A stretch of 64,000 nt of DNA from Hyphomicrobium sp. D-2 (GTDB taxonomy: Bacteria; Pseudomonadota; Alphaproteobacteria; Rhizobiales; Hyphomicrobiaceae): assembly GCF_029872155.1 (NCBI RefSeq), contig NZ_JARXLA010000008.1, forward strand, positions 2,501 through 66,500, given 5' to 3'. The position numbers and the translations under genes were made by a program. How positions within the stretch are numbered: position 1 is the first letter of the stretch; each line of letters starts with the position of its first letter. The notes under the pieces were generated by a model, which was not told where the DNA came from, did no database searches, and saw nothing but the letters and a program-made list of their open reading frames with translations. Positions 19,215 to 27,909 of the stretch are shown piece after piece.

Positions 19215-20459
19215 TTCCGTCCGGGCGGTGTCGAGATGCGCATTGCGCAGCGCAGGAAACCATCTGCCCCATATGCCGGTCAGCGCAATCGACCCTACGC
19301 CACCGAATATCGCCGCGCCGACTGGCCCCAGGAAACGCGCCGCAACGCCGCTTTCAAACTCGCCCAACTCATTTGAGGCGCTGATGAACAGACTTGAAAC
19401 TGCGGTGACGCGCCCGCGCATCGGATCCGGCGTCACAATCTGAATAAGCGTTTGACGCACGAACACCGAAACCGCATCGGCCGCGCCCAGAATTGCCAGC
19501 GCCACCATCGACAGCCACAGCCAGGACGACAGCGCGAACACGATCGTCGCCGCGCCATAAACCGCAACGGCGACCAACATCCAGAAGCCAGCGTTGCGCT
19601 GGACCGGTCGCGTGCTCAGCGTCAGCGCCATCAATCCGCCACCGATCGCCGGGGCTGAACGCAACATGCCGAAACCATCCGCGCCGATATGCAGAACATC
19701 ACGTGCGAACACCGGCAGCAGCGCGGTGACTCCGCCCAGCAGCACCGCGAACAGGTCCAGCGAAATGGCACCGAACACAATCTTGTTCGACCACACGTAC
19801 GAAATGCCTTCGAGTATCAGCTTGAGGCGCTTGCCACCCTGATGATCCGGCTTTGTGTTGCCCCGGATGCATGTGATGGCAACCGTGGCGCAGGCATACA
19901 GCGTGGCAGCGGTGGCATAGGACAGCGGCACCGAGATTGCAGACAGTACACCGCCAAGCCATGGGCCAAGCACCATTCCCATCTGCATGCCCAGCGTGTT
20001 CCAGCCGATCGCACGTGGCAGGATCTCGCGCGGCACCAGCATGGGCCCTAGCGATGCGCCGGCCGGCATGGTGAAGGCGCGCGCCACCCCGAACAGCGCA
20101 GCGACCGCGAAGATTGCGATCAGGCTTGGCTCGGATGATGTCGCGATGAATGCCAGGCTGGCCGAGCAGAACACCTGCAGAAGACAGCACGCGATGAGGA
20201 TCTTGCGGCGATCATACCGGTCTGCTGTTTCTCCCGCGAGCAGCACAAACGCGAACATCGGTACGAATTGTACCAGCCCGATCATGCCGACGAGAAATGA
20301 TGAGTAGGCGACCGTATGTTCGAGGCGCGCGATGGAATAAACCTGCCACCCCAGCGTGACGCTTTGCGTCAGCATGGCCACGGACGACAGGAAGCGGCCT
20401 AACAACAGCAGCGCAAAATTCGGATACCGCAGCAGCGGATTTTCTGTGAGTGCACGCAT
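19197..20459 (-). CDS. MFS transporter, EntS/MFS_3-like exporter
   Basis: Integral membrane protein of 420 residues with about 12 predicted membrane helices. The N-terminus ENPLLRYPNFALLLLGRFLS and the loop ETADRYDRRKILIACC after the second helix are typical of the MFS_3 group, which includes enterobactin exporters and multidrug efflux proteins. The substrate cannot be told. It is transcribed alone, convergent with opgD; btuB is on the same strand about 600 bases upstream. A siderophore role would be speculation. Confidence 0.82.
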   Translation of the reverse strand: MRALTENPLLRYPNFALLLLGRFLSSVAMLTQSVTLGWQVYSIARLEHTVAYSSFLVGMIGLVQFVPMFAFVLLAGETADRYDRRKILIACCLLQVFCSASLAFIATSSEPSLIAIFAVAALFGVARAFTMPAGASLGPMLVPREILPRAIGWNTLGMQMGMVLGPWLGGVLSAISVPLSYATAATLYACATVAITCIRGNTKPDHQGGKRLKLILEGISYVWSNKIVFGAISLDLFAVLLGGVTALLPVFARDVLHIGADGFGMLRSAPAIGGGLMALTLSTRPVQRNAGFWMLVAVAVYGAATIVFALSSWLWLSMVALAILGAADAVSVFVRQTLIQIVTPDPMRGRVTAVSSLFISASNELGEFESGVAARFLGPVGAAIFGGVGSIALTGIWGRWFPALRNAHLDTARTEMPARK

Positions 20460-21064
20460 GGGCGTTCGACGCGGACCTCCGCGCCGCGCGGCCGGAACGG
20501 TCGGCGGGCTGCGTTCCTATATTCCAGCCTGCTGCTGCGGTCGATACCGCAGTTCGACGCTGGCTTAACAGAGCGTGACGGGAGAGGCGGCGCGGAGCAG
20601 GCTTATGCCTAGTCTCCAAGGCGACGATGATGGGAACGGCGGAGCGGGTGCACTAAAGAAGCCGGCGCATCCTGCATGACGCAGGACTGTTCACCATAGC
20701 TTCGGCCGTAGGATGAGCTTGGCATGCTCCTGCGGCACGAGATCGCTTGAAGCGCAACAAGAGCCAACTGCACGCGGAGACCCTGCCGCGGCACAGGTCA
20801 AACGTACTTCTACCCTGAAACGGCAGCGGCGGATCGCGTCCTGTCGTCGGCGCATGCAGTGGCATGCATCAACAGAACCACACGCGCCGCCAATCAGGCA
20901 GGCCCAAAAGCGTTGGAGCGCGCCACCCAAATCTGGGCAACGCGCTCCGGGGGTTTCGAGGGCGGGATCCTCGAAGTGGGTAGGGGTAGCGGATCGCTTG
21001 GCGATCTATCGCAAGGCGATACCAGCGCCACTAACGTCGCAGCGCCGGCTGAACGACGCGCAGA
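20460..21064. other. 605-base non-coding stretch between btuB and the MFS gene
   Basis: No coding region is convincing here. Two hairpins are visible: CCTGC/GCAGG at about 20669-20683 and GGAGCGCG (20915-20922) pairing with CGCGCTCC (20941-20948). The second could be the btuB terminator, although no T run follows on the reverse strand. The rest presumably carries the MFS promoter. Confidence 0.5.
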
Positions 21065-23101
21065 TCAGTTGGCTGGCATCGCCATCTGGATACCACCGAA
21101 AACGGTCAGGCCGGCGGTGCCGTAGTTGGCGATAGTTTGATACTTCTCGTCGAGCAGGTTCTCGCCGCGCACGTAGGCCTTCCAGCCGGGCGTGAACTCG
21201 TACGAAGCCTTCGCACTAAGCAGAAAATAATCGTCGAGATTCACTGTCGCGCTCTGGAACGTGTTAGCGACGTACTGACCAACGACATTTAGCTCGACCT
21301 TATCGATCGGCTTCACATCCAGACCGAGCACGAGGCTGTGCTTGGGCACGAATGGCAGGCGCGCACCTGATGGAATTTCCGTATCGGTGTATGTGTAGCC
21401 CGCTGAGACCGCCAGATAATCGGTTACCTGCGCTGCTGCACTCAACTCGACGCCACGACGGTTGGTAATGCCCGGAACGTTGACCATGCACGGCACAGCG
21501 GCAGTGCAGCCCGTCCAATCATAAATGATCGCGTTCTCGGTATCGATCTCGAAGTACGTTGCGCTCAGCAGGTAACGCCCCCGCTGGAAGCCCTGATCGA
21601 TTCCGACATCCCAGCTCTTGCTTTCTTCAGGCGTCAGCGCAGTGTTGCCGTAATAAGGTATCCCTGGATACAGGCCGAACATTTCATCCAACGCCGGAGC
21701 GCGGAAGCCGGTGGCGAGAGAGCCGCGGAACTTGGTTTCGGTGCCCGGAAGCTGATAGGCGCCGGTGAGACGGTAAGTGTTAAAGCGCCCGAATTCGCTG
21801 TGCTCATCAACGCGACCGCCACCGGTCAGCAGTAGGCCGTCAATCGGCTCCATCATCAACTGAGCATAGACACCGGCAATGTCGGCCGACGGGCTGTAGG
21901 TGATGTTGCTGTTGCTGATGCTGGTGCGCTCCCAATCTGCGCCAGCGAGAAACGCCAGCCGCTCGTTGATTGAAAGCACGCCCTTGTATTCACCTTTGAT
22001 GCGGTCGCCGTCGTAGAACGAGTCTGTTCCACCTTCATAAAGATCTCGCGTGACGGTCATGCCCTGAATGGCGAAGGTGTTGACGAACGCTCCACCCAAC
22101 AGTGACACTTCCATTCCAGCGCGACCGGCATGCTGCGCGAAATCGCCGTAGTTGTCTGCGTCCTGCAGCGGGAAGCCACCATCATAATGGTACCGGGCAT
22201 CGGTGGTGCGGCCGGCAAAGAACAGCGAGACAGCATCGGAAACGCGGTATGTTCCACGGCCCGAGAGCGTAAGGTTGCGATAGCCATCGTCTTCCGTGCC
22301 GCGCGCATACGCCGAGAAGCCGTCGGTGTTCACGCCCTGCACCGAAAGCGCAATATTACTGCCGTCAGTAGTGGCGTATCCGGCGGTGTAATTGCCGTTA
22401 TAGGTGTTGTAAGTGCCGTATTCCGCACTGCCGCTCTGGAAGAAGCCAGGCTTCGTCGCTGCCTTGGTCTGTATGCTGATAACGCCGCCGATGGCATCCC
22501 CGCCGTAAAGCGTGCTCTGCGAGCCCTTCAGCACCTCGATCCGCGAAACGTCTCCGACCATCAGATGCTCGAAGTGTGTGACCGTAGTCGTACCGGAAGG
22601 ATCGCTGACGTCGATGCCGTCTACCAGCATCTTCACGTACTTCATCGAAACACCGCGCACGCTGATACGGGTCATCGTGCCGGGCGGGCCATTCTGGCTG
22701 AAGTTCACACCCGTCACCTGCTGGAGGTAATCCTTCAGGTAGATTTTGGACTGGGCGTTGAGATCCTTCTCCGTCAACACCACCACGGACGAGCCGACCT
22801 TGGCGGCGTCGGTCGGCGTGTTGTTTGCGGTATGCGATACCGTAGCATCGGTCGTGCCCGCGCTCGAACCGCTCGCCTGCGCCACCGGAACCTGCGGCTC
22901 AGCATTCGGCCGCTTCTTGACGACCTTCTTTTTCTGAGAGGTTTCGACCTCAAGCGGCGGCAGCTCGCTAGCCGCAAAGTCATCCGCCGACTGAGCGTTT
23001 GCCCCAGTCGCTCCAGCGACGGCGACGACAGAAACCGTAAGCGCGAGCAACCGCGCATGAATAGACTGGGCGGAATGCCGCCGTGACCAACGCAAATACA
23101 T
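21065..23101 (-). CDS. btuB: TonB-dependent vitamin B12 receptor BtuB
   Basis: Outer-membrane receptor of 678 residues. A signal peptide ends near GANAQS. A plug domain follows (SSVVVLTEKDLNAQ, RISVRGVSMKYVKMLVDGID, RIEVLKGSQSTLYGGDAIGG), then a 22-strand-type barrel with the TonB-receptor motif RGENLLDEKYQTIANYGT at the C-terminus. The ATG at 23101 is chosen because it precedes the signal peptide and has GGGGG just upstream. A cobalamin riboswitch in its leader identifies the ligand as cobalamin or a corrinoid with good confidence. No btuCDF genes are in the window. Confidence 0.9.
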   Translation of the reverse strand: MYLRWSRRHSAQSIHARLLALTVSVVAVAGATGANAQSADDFAASELPPLEVETSQKKKVVKKRPNAEPQVPVAQASGSSAGTTDATVSHTANNTPTDAAKVGSSVVVLTEKDLNAQSKIYLKDYLQQVTGVNFSQNGPPGTMTRISVRGVSMKYVKMLVDGIDVSDPSGTTTVTHFEHLMVGDVSRIEVLKGSQSTLYGGDAIGGVISIQTKAATKPGFFQSGSAEYGTYNTYNGNYTAGYATTDGSNIALSVQGVNTDGFSAYARGTEDDGYRNLTLSGRGTYRVSDAVSLFFAGRTTDARYHYDGGFPLQDADNYGDFAQHAGRAGMEVSLLGGAFVNTFAIQGMTVTRDLYEGGTDSFYDGDRIKGEYKGVLSINERLAFLAGADWERTSISNSNITYSPSADIAGVYAQLMMEPIDGLLLTGGGRVDEHSEFGRFNTYRLTGAYQLPGTETKFRGSLATGFRAPALDEMFGLYPGIPYYGNTALTPEESKSWDVGIDQGFQRGRYLLSATYFEIDTENAIIYDWTGCTAAVPCMVNVPGITNRRGVELSAAAQVTDYLAVSAGYTYTDTEIPSGARLPFVPKHSLVLGLDVKPIDKVELNVVGQYVANTFQSATVNLDDYFLLSAKASYEFTPGWKAYVRGENLLDEKYQTIANYGTAGLTVFGGIQMAMPAN

Positions 23102-23104
23102 AAT

Positions 23105-23139
23105 AGCCCCCGTTACGCAGAACTGAGCCTCGGGGAGCT
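23105..23139 (-). promoter_or_regulatory. Ribosome-binding-site-sequestering hairpin in the btuB leader
   Basis: On the reverse strand AGC(T)CCCCG pairs with CGGGGGCT, which contains the probable Shine-Dalgarno run directly before the btuB ATG. A second perfect stem, GCCGCAGC/GCTGCGGC with a TTGT loop, lies at 23189-23208 between riboswitch and start. Together they look like a translational expression platform in which ligand binding would hide the ribosome site. This is inference from pairing. Confidence 0.5.
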
Positions 23140-23350
23140 CAACATCACACACGCAAACTACGACGCACTGAAACAACAGCCTCCTGCAGCCGCAGCACAA
23201 GCTGCGGCCCACTGCGGCCGGAACCGTCTCAATTCATCAGTGTCGGATGATGACACCGTAGCTAGACATGCTGACGTGGGCCCCTTCGGTTACACATCAG
23301 TCGCCACTACGGTTGACCGTTCCACCAAGCGTCCCGCATGGAGGATGGGC

Positions 23351-23526
23351 GACTTGTGGCGGCAGGTCTCCTGGCTCACGGCTCAGACATTCTTTCCGGC
23401 CTTCCCACTGGCTCAACGCGAGCCGGCAGTGGCATTTGCGAAAAGAACTAACCGCTTACAGTTGCGGGAGCAGCCACGGCATCGGACGAGCCTCACCGTG
23501 TTCCCTTTTCATCGCCGCACACAAGG
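23351..23526 (-). ncRNA. Cobalamin riboswitch
   Basis: The reverse strand carries the conserved parts in order: GGGAACACGGTGAGGCTC, TGCCGTGGCTGCTCCCGCA, ACTGTAAGCGG, TGCCACTG...AGCCAGTGGGAAGGCCGG, GAATGTCTGAGCC and the B12 box AGCCAGGAGACCTGCC (23361-23376). A closing stem CTTGTG/CACAAG joins the ends. It lies about 250 bases before btuB and should repress it when adenosylcobalamin or another cobalamin is abundant. Confidence 0.97.
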
Positions 23527-23853
23527 CGCGTACAGCGAAACCGTCACCTCTTTAGAGCGCCTCAACGTCGCCACAAAGTCAACGCGAAAGCCCATGTCGC
23601 GGCTTGCGCGACTCTGGAGTGTTACTGAAGAGCAACGCGAATCACGCAAGAGTAGGTTGCCGCCAGACGATCATCTCGTCCAACCGGAAGCGCGGCAAAG
23701 CATTCGGATGCCGCCGGAACCTTCAACAAAACCAAAGCTGAAAAGGGGATATCGCGCGCGAACCACCAGACTGACAGCCGCATCGCGACTGTGGGGGCAA
23801 ACGCCAAAGCGCTATTCAGCGCGAAACAATCTGAAGGGAGGTCATTGTGTTGA

Positions 23854-23930
23854 TGGTACCACCTCCCGGGCTCGAACCGGGGACCTCTAGATCCACAATC
23901 TAGCGCTCTAACCAACTGAGCTAAGGCGGC
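23854..23930 (-). tRNA. tRNA-His (anticodon GTG)
   Basis: A 77-nt gene folding as a complete cloverleaf with CCA encoded. The anticodon stem-loop CTAGATTGTGGATCTAG gives anticodon GUG. The acceptor stem pairs GCCGCCT with AGGTGGT, including a G1-U72 wobble. The discriminator base is A73, and the base before G1 is U in the gene, so the G-1:C73 pair of ordinary bacterial tRNA-His is absent. This variant is known from a subset of alphaproteobacteria with a divergent histidyl-tRNA synthetase. Confidence 0.97.
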
Positions 23931-24153
23931 ACACATTTAACATCAGGGACTTACGTCAGCACGAGCCTGAAAGTCAATCCATCGAGACTGCCCATCGGGG
24001 CCGCAATGTGACCCTAGCAGGCTGAGCACTTTGACGTAAGGAGGCCGTGCAATACAGCGACCGGCGCCCGGAAGCAAGATCCGCGATGAAATTGCATCGA
24101 AACGGCGCAGACGAAGGGCCTCTCGCCCCGCCCGGCACCAATCTGGTGCTGCC

Positions 24154-24525
24154 TCAGCGACCTTGCGCTTTTTGCGCCGCTTCACTGACCAGCCGGCCAA
24201 GAACATGGGCCTGATGGGCGAAGGTCTGCATCTGCTTTTGCGCGTAACGCTGTTGAATTTCCATGTATTCCTTAAGATCGCGGGCCCGCGACAGATCCGT
24301 GGCGAAGGAAAAACTGGCCTGGATATTCTGCTCGGCAAATTTCGCAATCTGAGACTGCATTTCTGCCGCACTGGAAGTCACGGCGCCCTGCGATGTCGCC
24401 AGTGTGTCCTGAACCTTGCGCGCCATATCAATGAATTGGTTATAGGCAGTGCGGGCCTGCTCGACGTTGCGCTCGGCAAGCTCTCGAACCGCCTCAGGAA
24501 ACTCAAATTGCGGCTTGTCGGACAT
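24154..24525 (-). CDS. Phasin family protein
   Basis: Small amphipathic protein of 123 residues from the ATG at 24525, which has a GGGG-rich site upstream. It matches the phasin_2 pattern: EFPEAVRELAERNVEQARTAYNQF, then a long helix ending SFATDLSRARDLKEYMEIQQRYAQKQMQTF. Phasins coat polyhydroxyalkanoate granules in the cytoplasm; homologues without PHA also exist, so PHA binding is inferred. It is divergent from the sensor kinase gene. Confidence 0.9.
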   Translation of the reverse strand: MSDKPQFEFPEAVRELAERNVEQARTAYNQFIDMARKVQDTLATSQGAVTSSAAEMQSQIAKFAEQNIQASFSFATDLSRARDLKEYMEIQQRYAQKQMQTFAHQAHVLGRLVSEAAQKAQGR

Positions 24526-24710
24526 TGGGGGCTTCTCCCTGGCCGGTATGGTTATAGGGCCGGACACATGATCCCGGCCAAACACGAATATAGCGCGTTC
24601 TTTTATTGCATGATCGCGAAATGCGTGTGGGATACGCGTCGGTGTAGCTGCATGCAGATGGACGCAAGCGGCGCGGCGCGCTAACAGATTTGAAGCATTT
24701 GGTATTTTCG

Positions 24711-26051
24711 ATGTCCACAGATGGCGAGCACGCTCTGAGACCTAACCTAGCAGCAGACCCGGCCAGAGCACTGGCAGGCCGATTGGATCCGGCATGGATC
24801 ATCGACCCTGCACGCGGCCGCGTTCTTGCCGCCAACGCCGCTGGCGCCGCTCGCCTTGGCCTGCGTCCCGACGCAGCTTCCGGAACACTCGACGCCGCCA
24901 TGCCCGGACTTGTGCGCCTGCGCGCCATGATCCGCGAAACACTCGATGGTGGCCGCCGTGAACCGCTCGTGTTCTGGACCGCCTATGGCGCGGAAAGCCT
25001 GCTGTGCGACGTCGCAGCCTTACCTGAAAACCTCGACACATCAACGCCGCCAGAACTCGTGCTGGTGAGCATCGCCACCTCGGGCAGCTCAAACAAGACG
25101 GCGACACCGGCCCGAAAGCAAGAAGCCCTCGGCGCGGATGGAGATGAAGACGGCGAAGCGGCCCTCACCGCGCCTCTGAGCCCCCTGCCCTCAGCCTCAG
25201 CCCCAAACCCGGACGATGCCGCAACGCTATCGAAAATCGCCAACGCGATCCGGAATGGCTTTGCAGGGGCACGATCGGAGCCCCTGCCGGCCGACGCAGA
25301 TGATGAAAATGCGGCCAGTGCATCCGCTGCCGAGATCGAACGCAAGGCGCGGGTTTCAAAACTCGCCCACGAGCTGCGCACCCCCTTGAGCGCCATAGCT
25401 GCGGCCGCCGAAATCATGCGCGATGAGCGCTTCGGCGCGCTGGAGAACGAGCGCTACCGCGATTACAGCTCGGACATCCACGACAACGCCCGCCACGCCC
25501 TGGCGCTGATAAGCCGTCTGCTGGGAGGCGATATCGCCGATCAGTCGTCCGCCGCGCCGGAAATGACGGAGATCGATCTCAACGCAATGGCCAACAGCTC
25601 GGTTTCTGCTGTTCGCCCGCTGGCTGAAGAAGCCGGGCTGAAGCTGTCGGTCGAGTTCCACAATCAGCTTCCGCTGGTGCGGGGCGATGCTACCGCGATC
25701 AAGCAGGTGCTTTTCAACCTGCTGTCGAATGCGATCAAGTTTACACCGCGCGACGGCGACGTCCGCGTCGTCACCGGCCTCGGCTTCAACCGCTCCATCT
25801 TTATTGCCGTGCAGGACACCGGCTCCGGGATGACATCGGAGCAGATCGAAGCCGTATTGAAAGCCAGCGTGCCTCAGGAGCCCAAGCCCAGCACCACAGG
25901 CGGGCTCGGCATCGGATTGCCGCTGGCACGCAGTCTCGCCGAAGCCAACGGCGCCAGGCTCGAAATCGACAGTGCAACCGGCGAAGGCACGGCAGTCGCT
26001 CTGGTTTTTCCACGCGACCGCATCGTGCCGCCCGCCACTACTTCGAATTAG
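24711..26051 (+). CDS. Cytoplasmic PAS-type sensor histidine kinase
   Basis: Histidine kinase of 446 residues from the ATG at 24711. The N-terminal half has a PAS-like region (LDPAWIIDPARGRVLAANAA) and a long acidic linker. The H box KLAHELRTPLSAI has the phosphoaccepting H220. The ATPase domain carries N box LSNAIKFTP, G1 DTGSGM and G2 GGLGIGLPL. No membrane segment is visible, so the signal is intracellular or comes through a partner. No response regulator is adjacent, so it is an orphan. Its stop overlaps an Irr-box-like palindrome for the next gene. Confidence 0.85.
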   Translation: MSTDGEHALRPNLAADPARALAGRLDPAWIIDPARGRVLAANAAGAARLGLRPDAASGTLDAAMPGLVRLRAMIRETLDGGRREPLVFWTAYGAESLLCDVAALPENLDTSTPPELVLVSIATSGSSNKTATPARKQEALGADGDEDGEAALTAPLSPLPSASAPNPDDAATLSKIANAIRNGFAGARSEPLPADADDENAASASAAEIERKARVSKLAHELRTPLSAIAAAAEIMRDERFGALENERYRDYSSDIHDNARHALALISRLLGGDIADQSSAAPEMTEIDLNAMANSSVSAVRPLAEEAGLKLSVEFHNQLPLVRGDATAIKQVLFNLLSNAIKFTPRDGDVRVVTGLGFNRSIFIAVQDTGSGMTSEQIEAVLKASVPQEPKPSTTGGLGIGLPLARSLAEANGARLEIDSATGEGTAVALVFPRDRIVPPATTSN

Positions 26052-26063
26052 ACGATTTCTAAT
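26047..26063. promoter_or_regulatory. Irr-box (ICE-like) palindrome upstream of fbpA
   Basis: The sequence ATTAGA-CGATT-TCTAAT is a perfect 6-bp inverted repeat with a 5-base spacer, matching the layout of iron control elements (TTAGA, five bases, TCTAA) bound by Irr in Hyphomicrobiales. It ends 135 bases before the start of an iron transporter gene, and an irr gene lies at 51 kb in this window. Whether Irr would repress or activate here cannot be told without the transcription start. Confidence 0.55.
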
Positions 26064-26197
26064 CTATTGGCATTTCAAGCACTTTTGTTGACGGCACACT
26101 TCGCGCCACGTTAGGGATGATCGCTTAGCGGGCATCGCCACTCGCCCGTCGTATCCACCGATACCGGGGCCTTGAACCCCGCTTATTGGAGTTTCTC

Positions 26198-27241
26198 ATG
26201 CGGTCCACCAAGGCTTTCCTGCGTCACGCTGTGTGCGCCACAGCCGTCGCCGTTTCGAGCTTCGCATTTGCCGCCACCGGCCATGCCGATGGCGAGGTCA
26301 ATATCTATTCCTTCCGCGAGCCCGGTCTCATCAAACCGCTGCTCGACCAGTTCACCAAGGAAACCGGCATCAAGGTCAATGCCGTTTTCACGCCGAAAGG
26401 CCTTATCGAGCGCATTCAGGCCGAGGGCAAAAACAGCCCCGCCGATCTTATCCTAAGTAATGACTCCGGCCTGCTCGTTCAGGCTGTTGAGGCAGGCGTT
26501 ACGCAGCCGGTCAACTCCGAGATTCTGAACAAGTCCATCCCCGCCGCATGGCGCGACGACCAGAACCAGTGGTTCGGTCTGACGCGGCGCGCGCGCGTTG
26601 TTTACGCGTCCAAGGATCGCGTGAAGCAGGACAAGTTCACCTATGAGGAACTGGCTGATCCGAAATGGCGCGGCAAGGTCTGCATCCGCTCCGGCCAGCA
26701 CACATATAATATCGCCCTCATCGCTTCGATGATCGCTCATCACGGCGAAGCAGAAGCCGAGAAGTGGCTGCGTGGCCTCAAGGACAATCTTGGCCGCAAG
26801 CCCGCCGGTGGTGATCGCGAAGCCGTACGCGATGTGAAAGCCGGGCTGTGCGATATCGCGATCGGCAACACCTATTACATGCGCGCGATGATGAACAAGC
26901 CGGAGACCCGCGAGTGGGCCGAGGCAGTGCGCATTGTGTTTCCAAATGCCGACGACCGTGGAACCCATGTCAACGTCTCGGGCGTTGCTATGGCAGCGCA
27001 CGCTCCCAACAAGGACAATGCGCAGAAGCTGATGGAATTTTTCGTTTCGCCGGAAGCCCAGAAGATCTATGCCGAAGCCAACGGAGAATATCCGGTGGTG
27101 GAAGGCATTCCGGCTTCGGAGCTCGTGCAGAGCTGGGGGCCCTTGAAGGCCGATCCGCTGCCGCTCTCCGATATCGCGAAGCTGCGCAAGAAAGCATCTG
27201 AACTTGTCGACCGCGTACAGTTCGATCAGGGGACCAACTGA
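26198..27241 (+). CDS. fbpA: Fe(3+) ABC transporter substrate-binding protein
   Basis: Periplasmic iron-binding protein of 347 residues. The ATG at 26198 follows GGAG and begins a clear signal peptide (AVCATAVAVSSFAFAATGHA). The mature start DGEVNIYSFREPGLIKPLL is typical of the FbpA/AfuA family. The motif IGNTYYMRAMMNKPE holds the paired tyrosines that ligate ferric iron in FbpA, supporting an iron role rather than thiamine or spermidine. Its stop overlaps the ATG of the next gene (TGATG). An Irr-like box lies upstream. Confidence 0.92.
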   Translation: MRSTKAFLRHAVCATAVAVSSFAFAATGHADGEVNIYSFREPGLIKPLLDQFTKETGIKVNAVFTPKGLIERIQAEGKNSPADLILSNDSGLLVQAVEAGVTQPVNSEILNKSIPAAWRDDQNQWFGLTRRARVVYASKDRVKQDKFTYEELADPKWRGKVCIRSGQHTYNIALIASMIAHHGEAEAEKWLRGLKDNLGRKPAGGDREAVRDVKAGLCDIAIGNTYYMRAMMNKPETREWAEAVRIVFPNADDRGTHVNVSGVAMAAHAPNKDNAQKLMEFFVSPEAQKIYAEANGEYPVVEGIPASELVQSWGPLKADPLPLSDIAKLRKKASELVDRVQFDQGTN

Positions 27242-27756
27242 TGTCTGAGATCGATACCTTCAAGCTGGGCCGGGATACTGCCATCCCCGCCGCAGCCATG
27301 TTTCCCGCCGCCGAGCGCCTTGTCGGCGTCGGCTTCCGCTGTTGGCTGCAGGGCTTTCAGACCAGCGACATCGGCTGCTGGGAAGTTGCCTGGCACGAGT
27401 TCTCCAAAGCCGTGGGACCTCGCGCTGCAAAGCCGCTGATGACGGAGCTGGCATGCTGGGTGCGCGCCGTGCAGGACACTGCCGAGCGCCGCATCGAGGT
27501 CTTCCCCGCGCAATGCGCCCGTTTCTGCCGCGACGAGTGTCTGGCTATTTCGATGGTTGCTGCCTGCCAGCACAGCACCTGCCCGGCCTTCAAGGCCTGC
27601 GCGATTGCCTTGCTGGGCAGCGACGACGTCGAGGAAGCCATCGAAGGCGCCGACAGCTTCGCACGCTGCCTGCGCGATGCCGGCCAGCTGCTATCTCCGG
27701 GCACAGCCTTCATGGGCGCTGGCCTCGTAGTGCCGAGCCCGCGCAGCCTCTGCTGA
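27241..27756 (+). CDS. Cysteine-rich protein translationally coupled to fbpA
   Basis: Protein of 171 residues with 11 cysteines (34, 46, 72, 92, 96, 100, 109, 114, 120, 143, 171), six of them clustered as C-x3-C-x3-C-x8-C-x4-C-x5-C between 92 and 120. No signal peptide or membrane segment, so it is probably cytoplasmic. The ATG overlaps the fbpA stop. The position between fbpA and fbpB and the cysteine pattern suggest metal or iron-sulfur handling, but no named family is recognised. Confidence 0.75.
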   Translation: MSEIDTFKLGRDTAIPAAAMFPAAERLVGVGFRCWLQGFQTSDIGCWEVAWHEFSKAVGPRAAKPLMTELACWVRAVQDTAERRIEVFPAQCARFCRDECLAISMVAACQHSTCPAFKACAIALLGSDDVEEAIEGADSFARCLRDAGQLLSPGTAFMGAGLVVPSPRSLC

Positions 27757-27782
27757 TGGCCGCCAACGACCAGTGACGATAT

Positions 27783-27830
27783 AAAAAGCCGGAGCCGGTT
27801 CGATCACCTCGAAACTCGCTCCGGCTTTTT
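27783..27830 (+). terminator. Strong Rho-independent terminator after the fbpA pair
   Basis: A 13-bp perfect stem AAAAAGCCGGAGC/GCTCCGGCTTTTT encloses a 22-base loop that can pair further, followed by TCTTT. It separates the fbpA group from fbpB, so fbpB probably has its own promoter or depends on read-through. Confidence 0.85.
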
Positions 27831-27909
27831 CTTTGCTCCGCGTTTTTCCTTTAATGAGATCGATGCAGCTGCTTCCGACCGGCCCCGGACAAATCACGCA
27901 ATCCGGCCT

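Noticed and set aside
18083-19243. Long reverse-strand open frame opposite opgD
   Set aside because: Antisense shadow of a well-supported gene, no conserved motifs.
23622-23936. Reverse-strand frame covering the tRNA gene
   Set aside because: The product LVRALDCGSRGPRFEPG is the usual false translation of a tRNA sequence.
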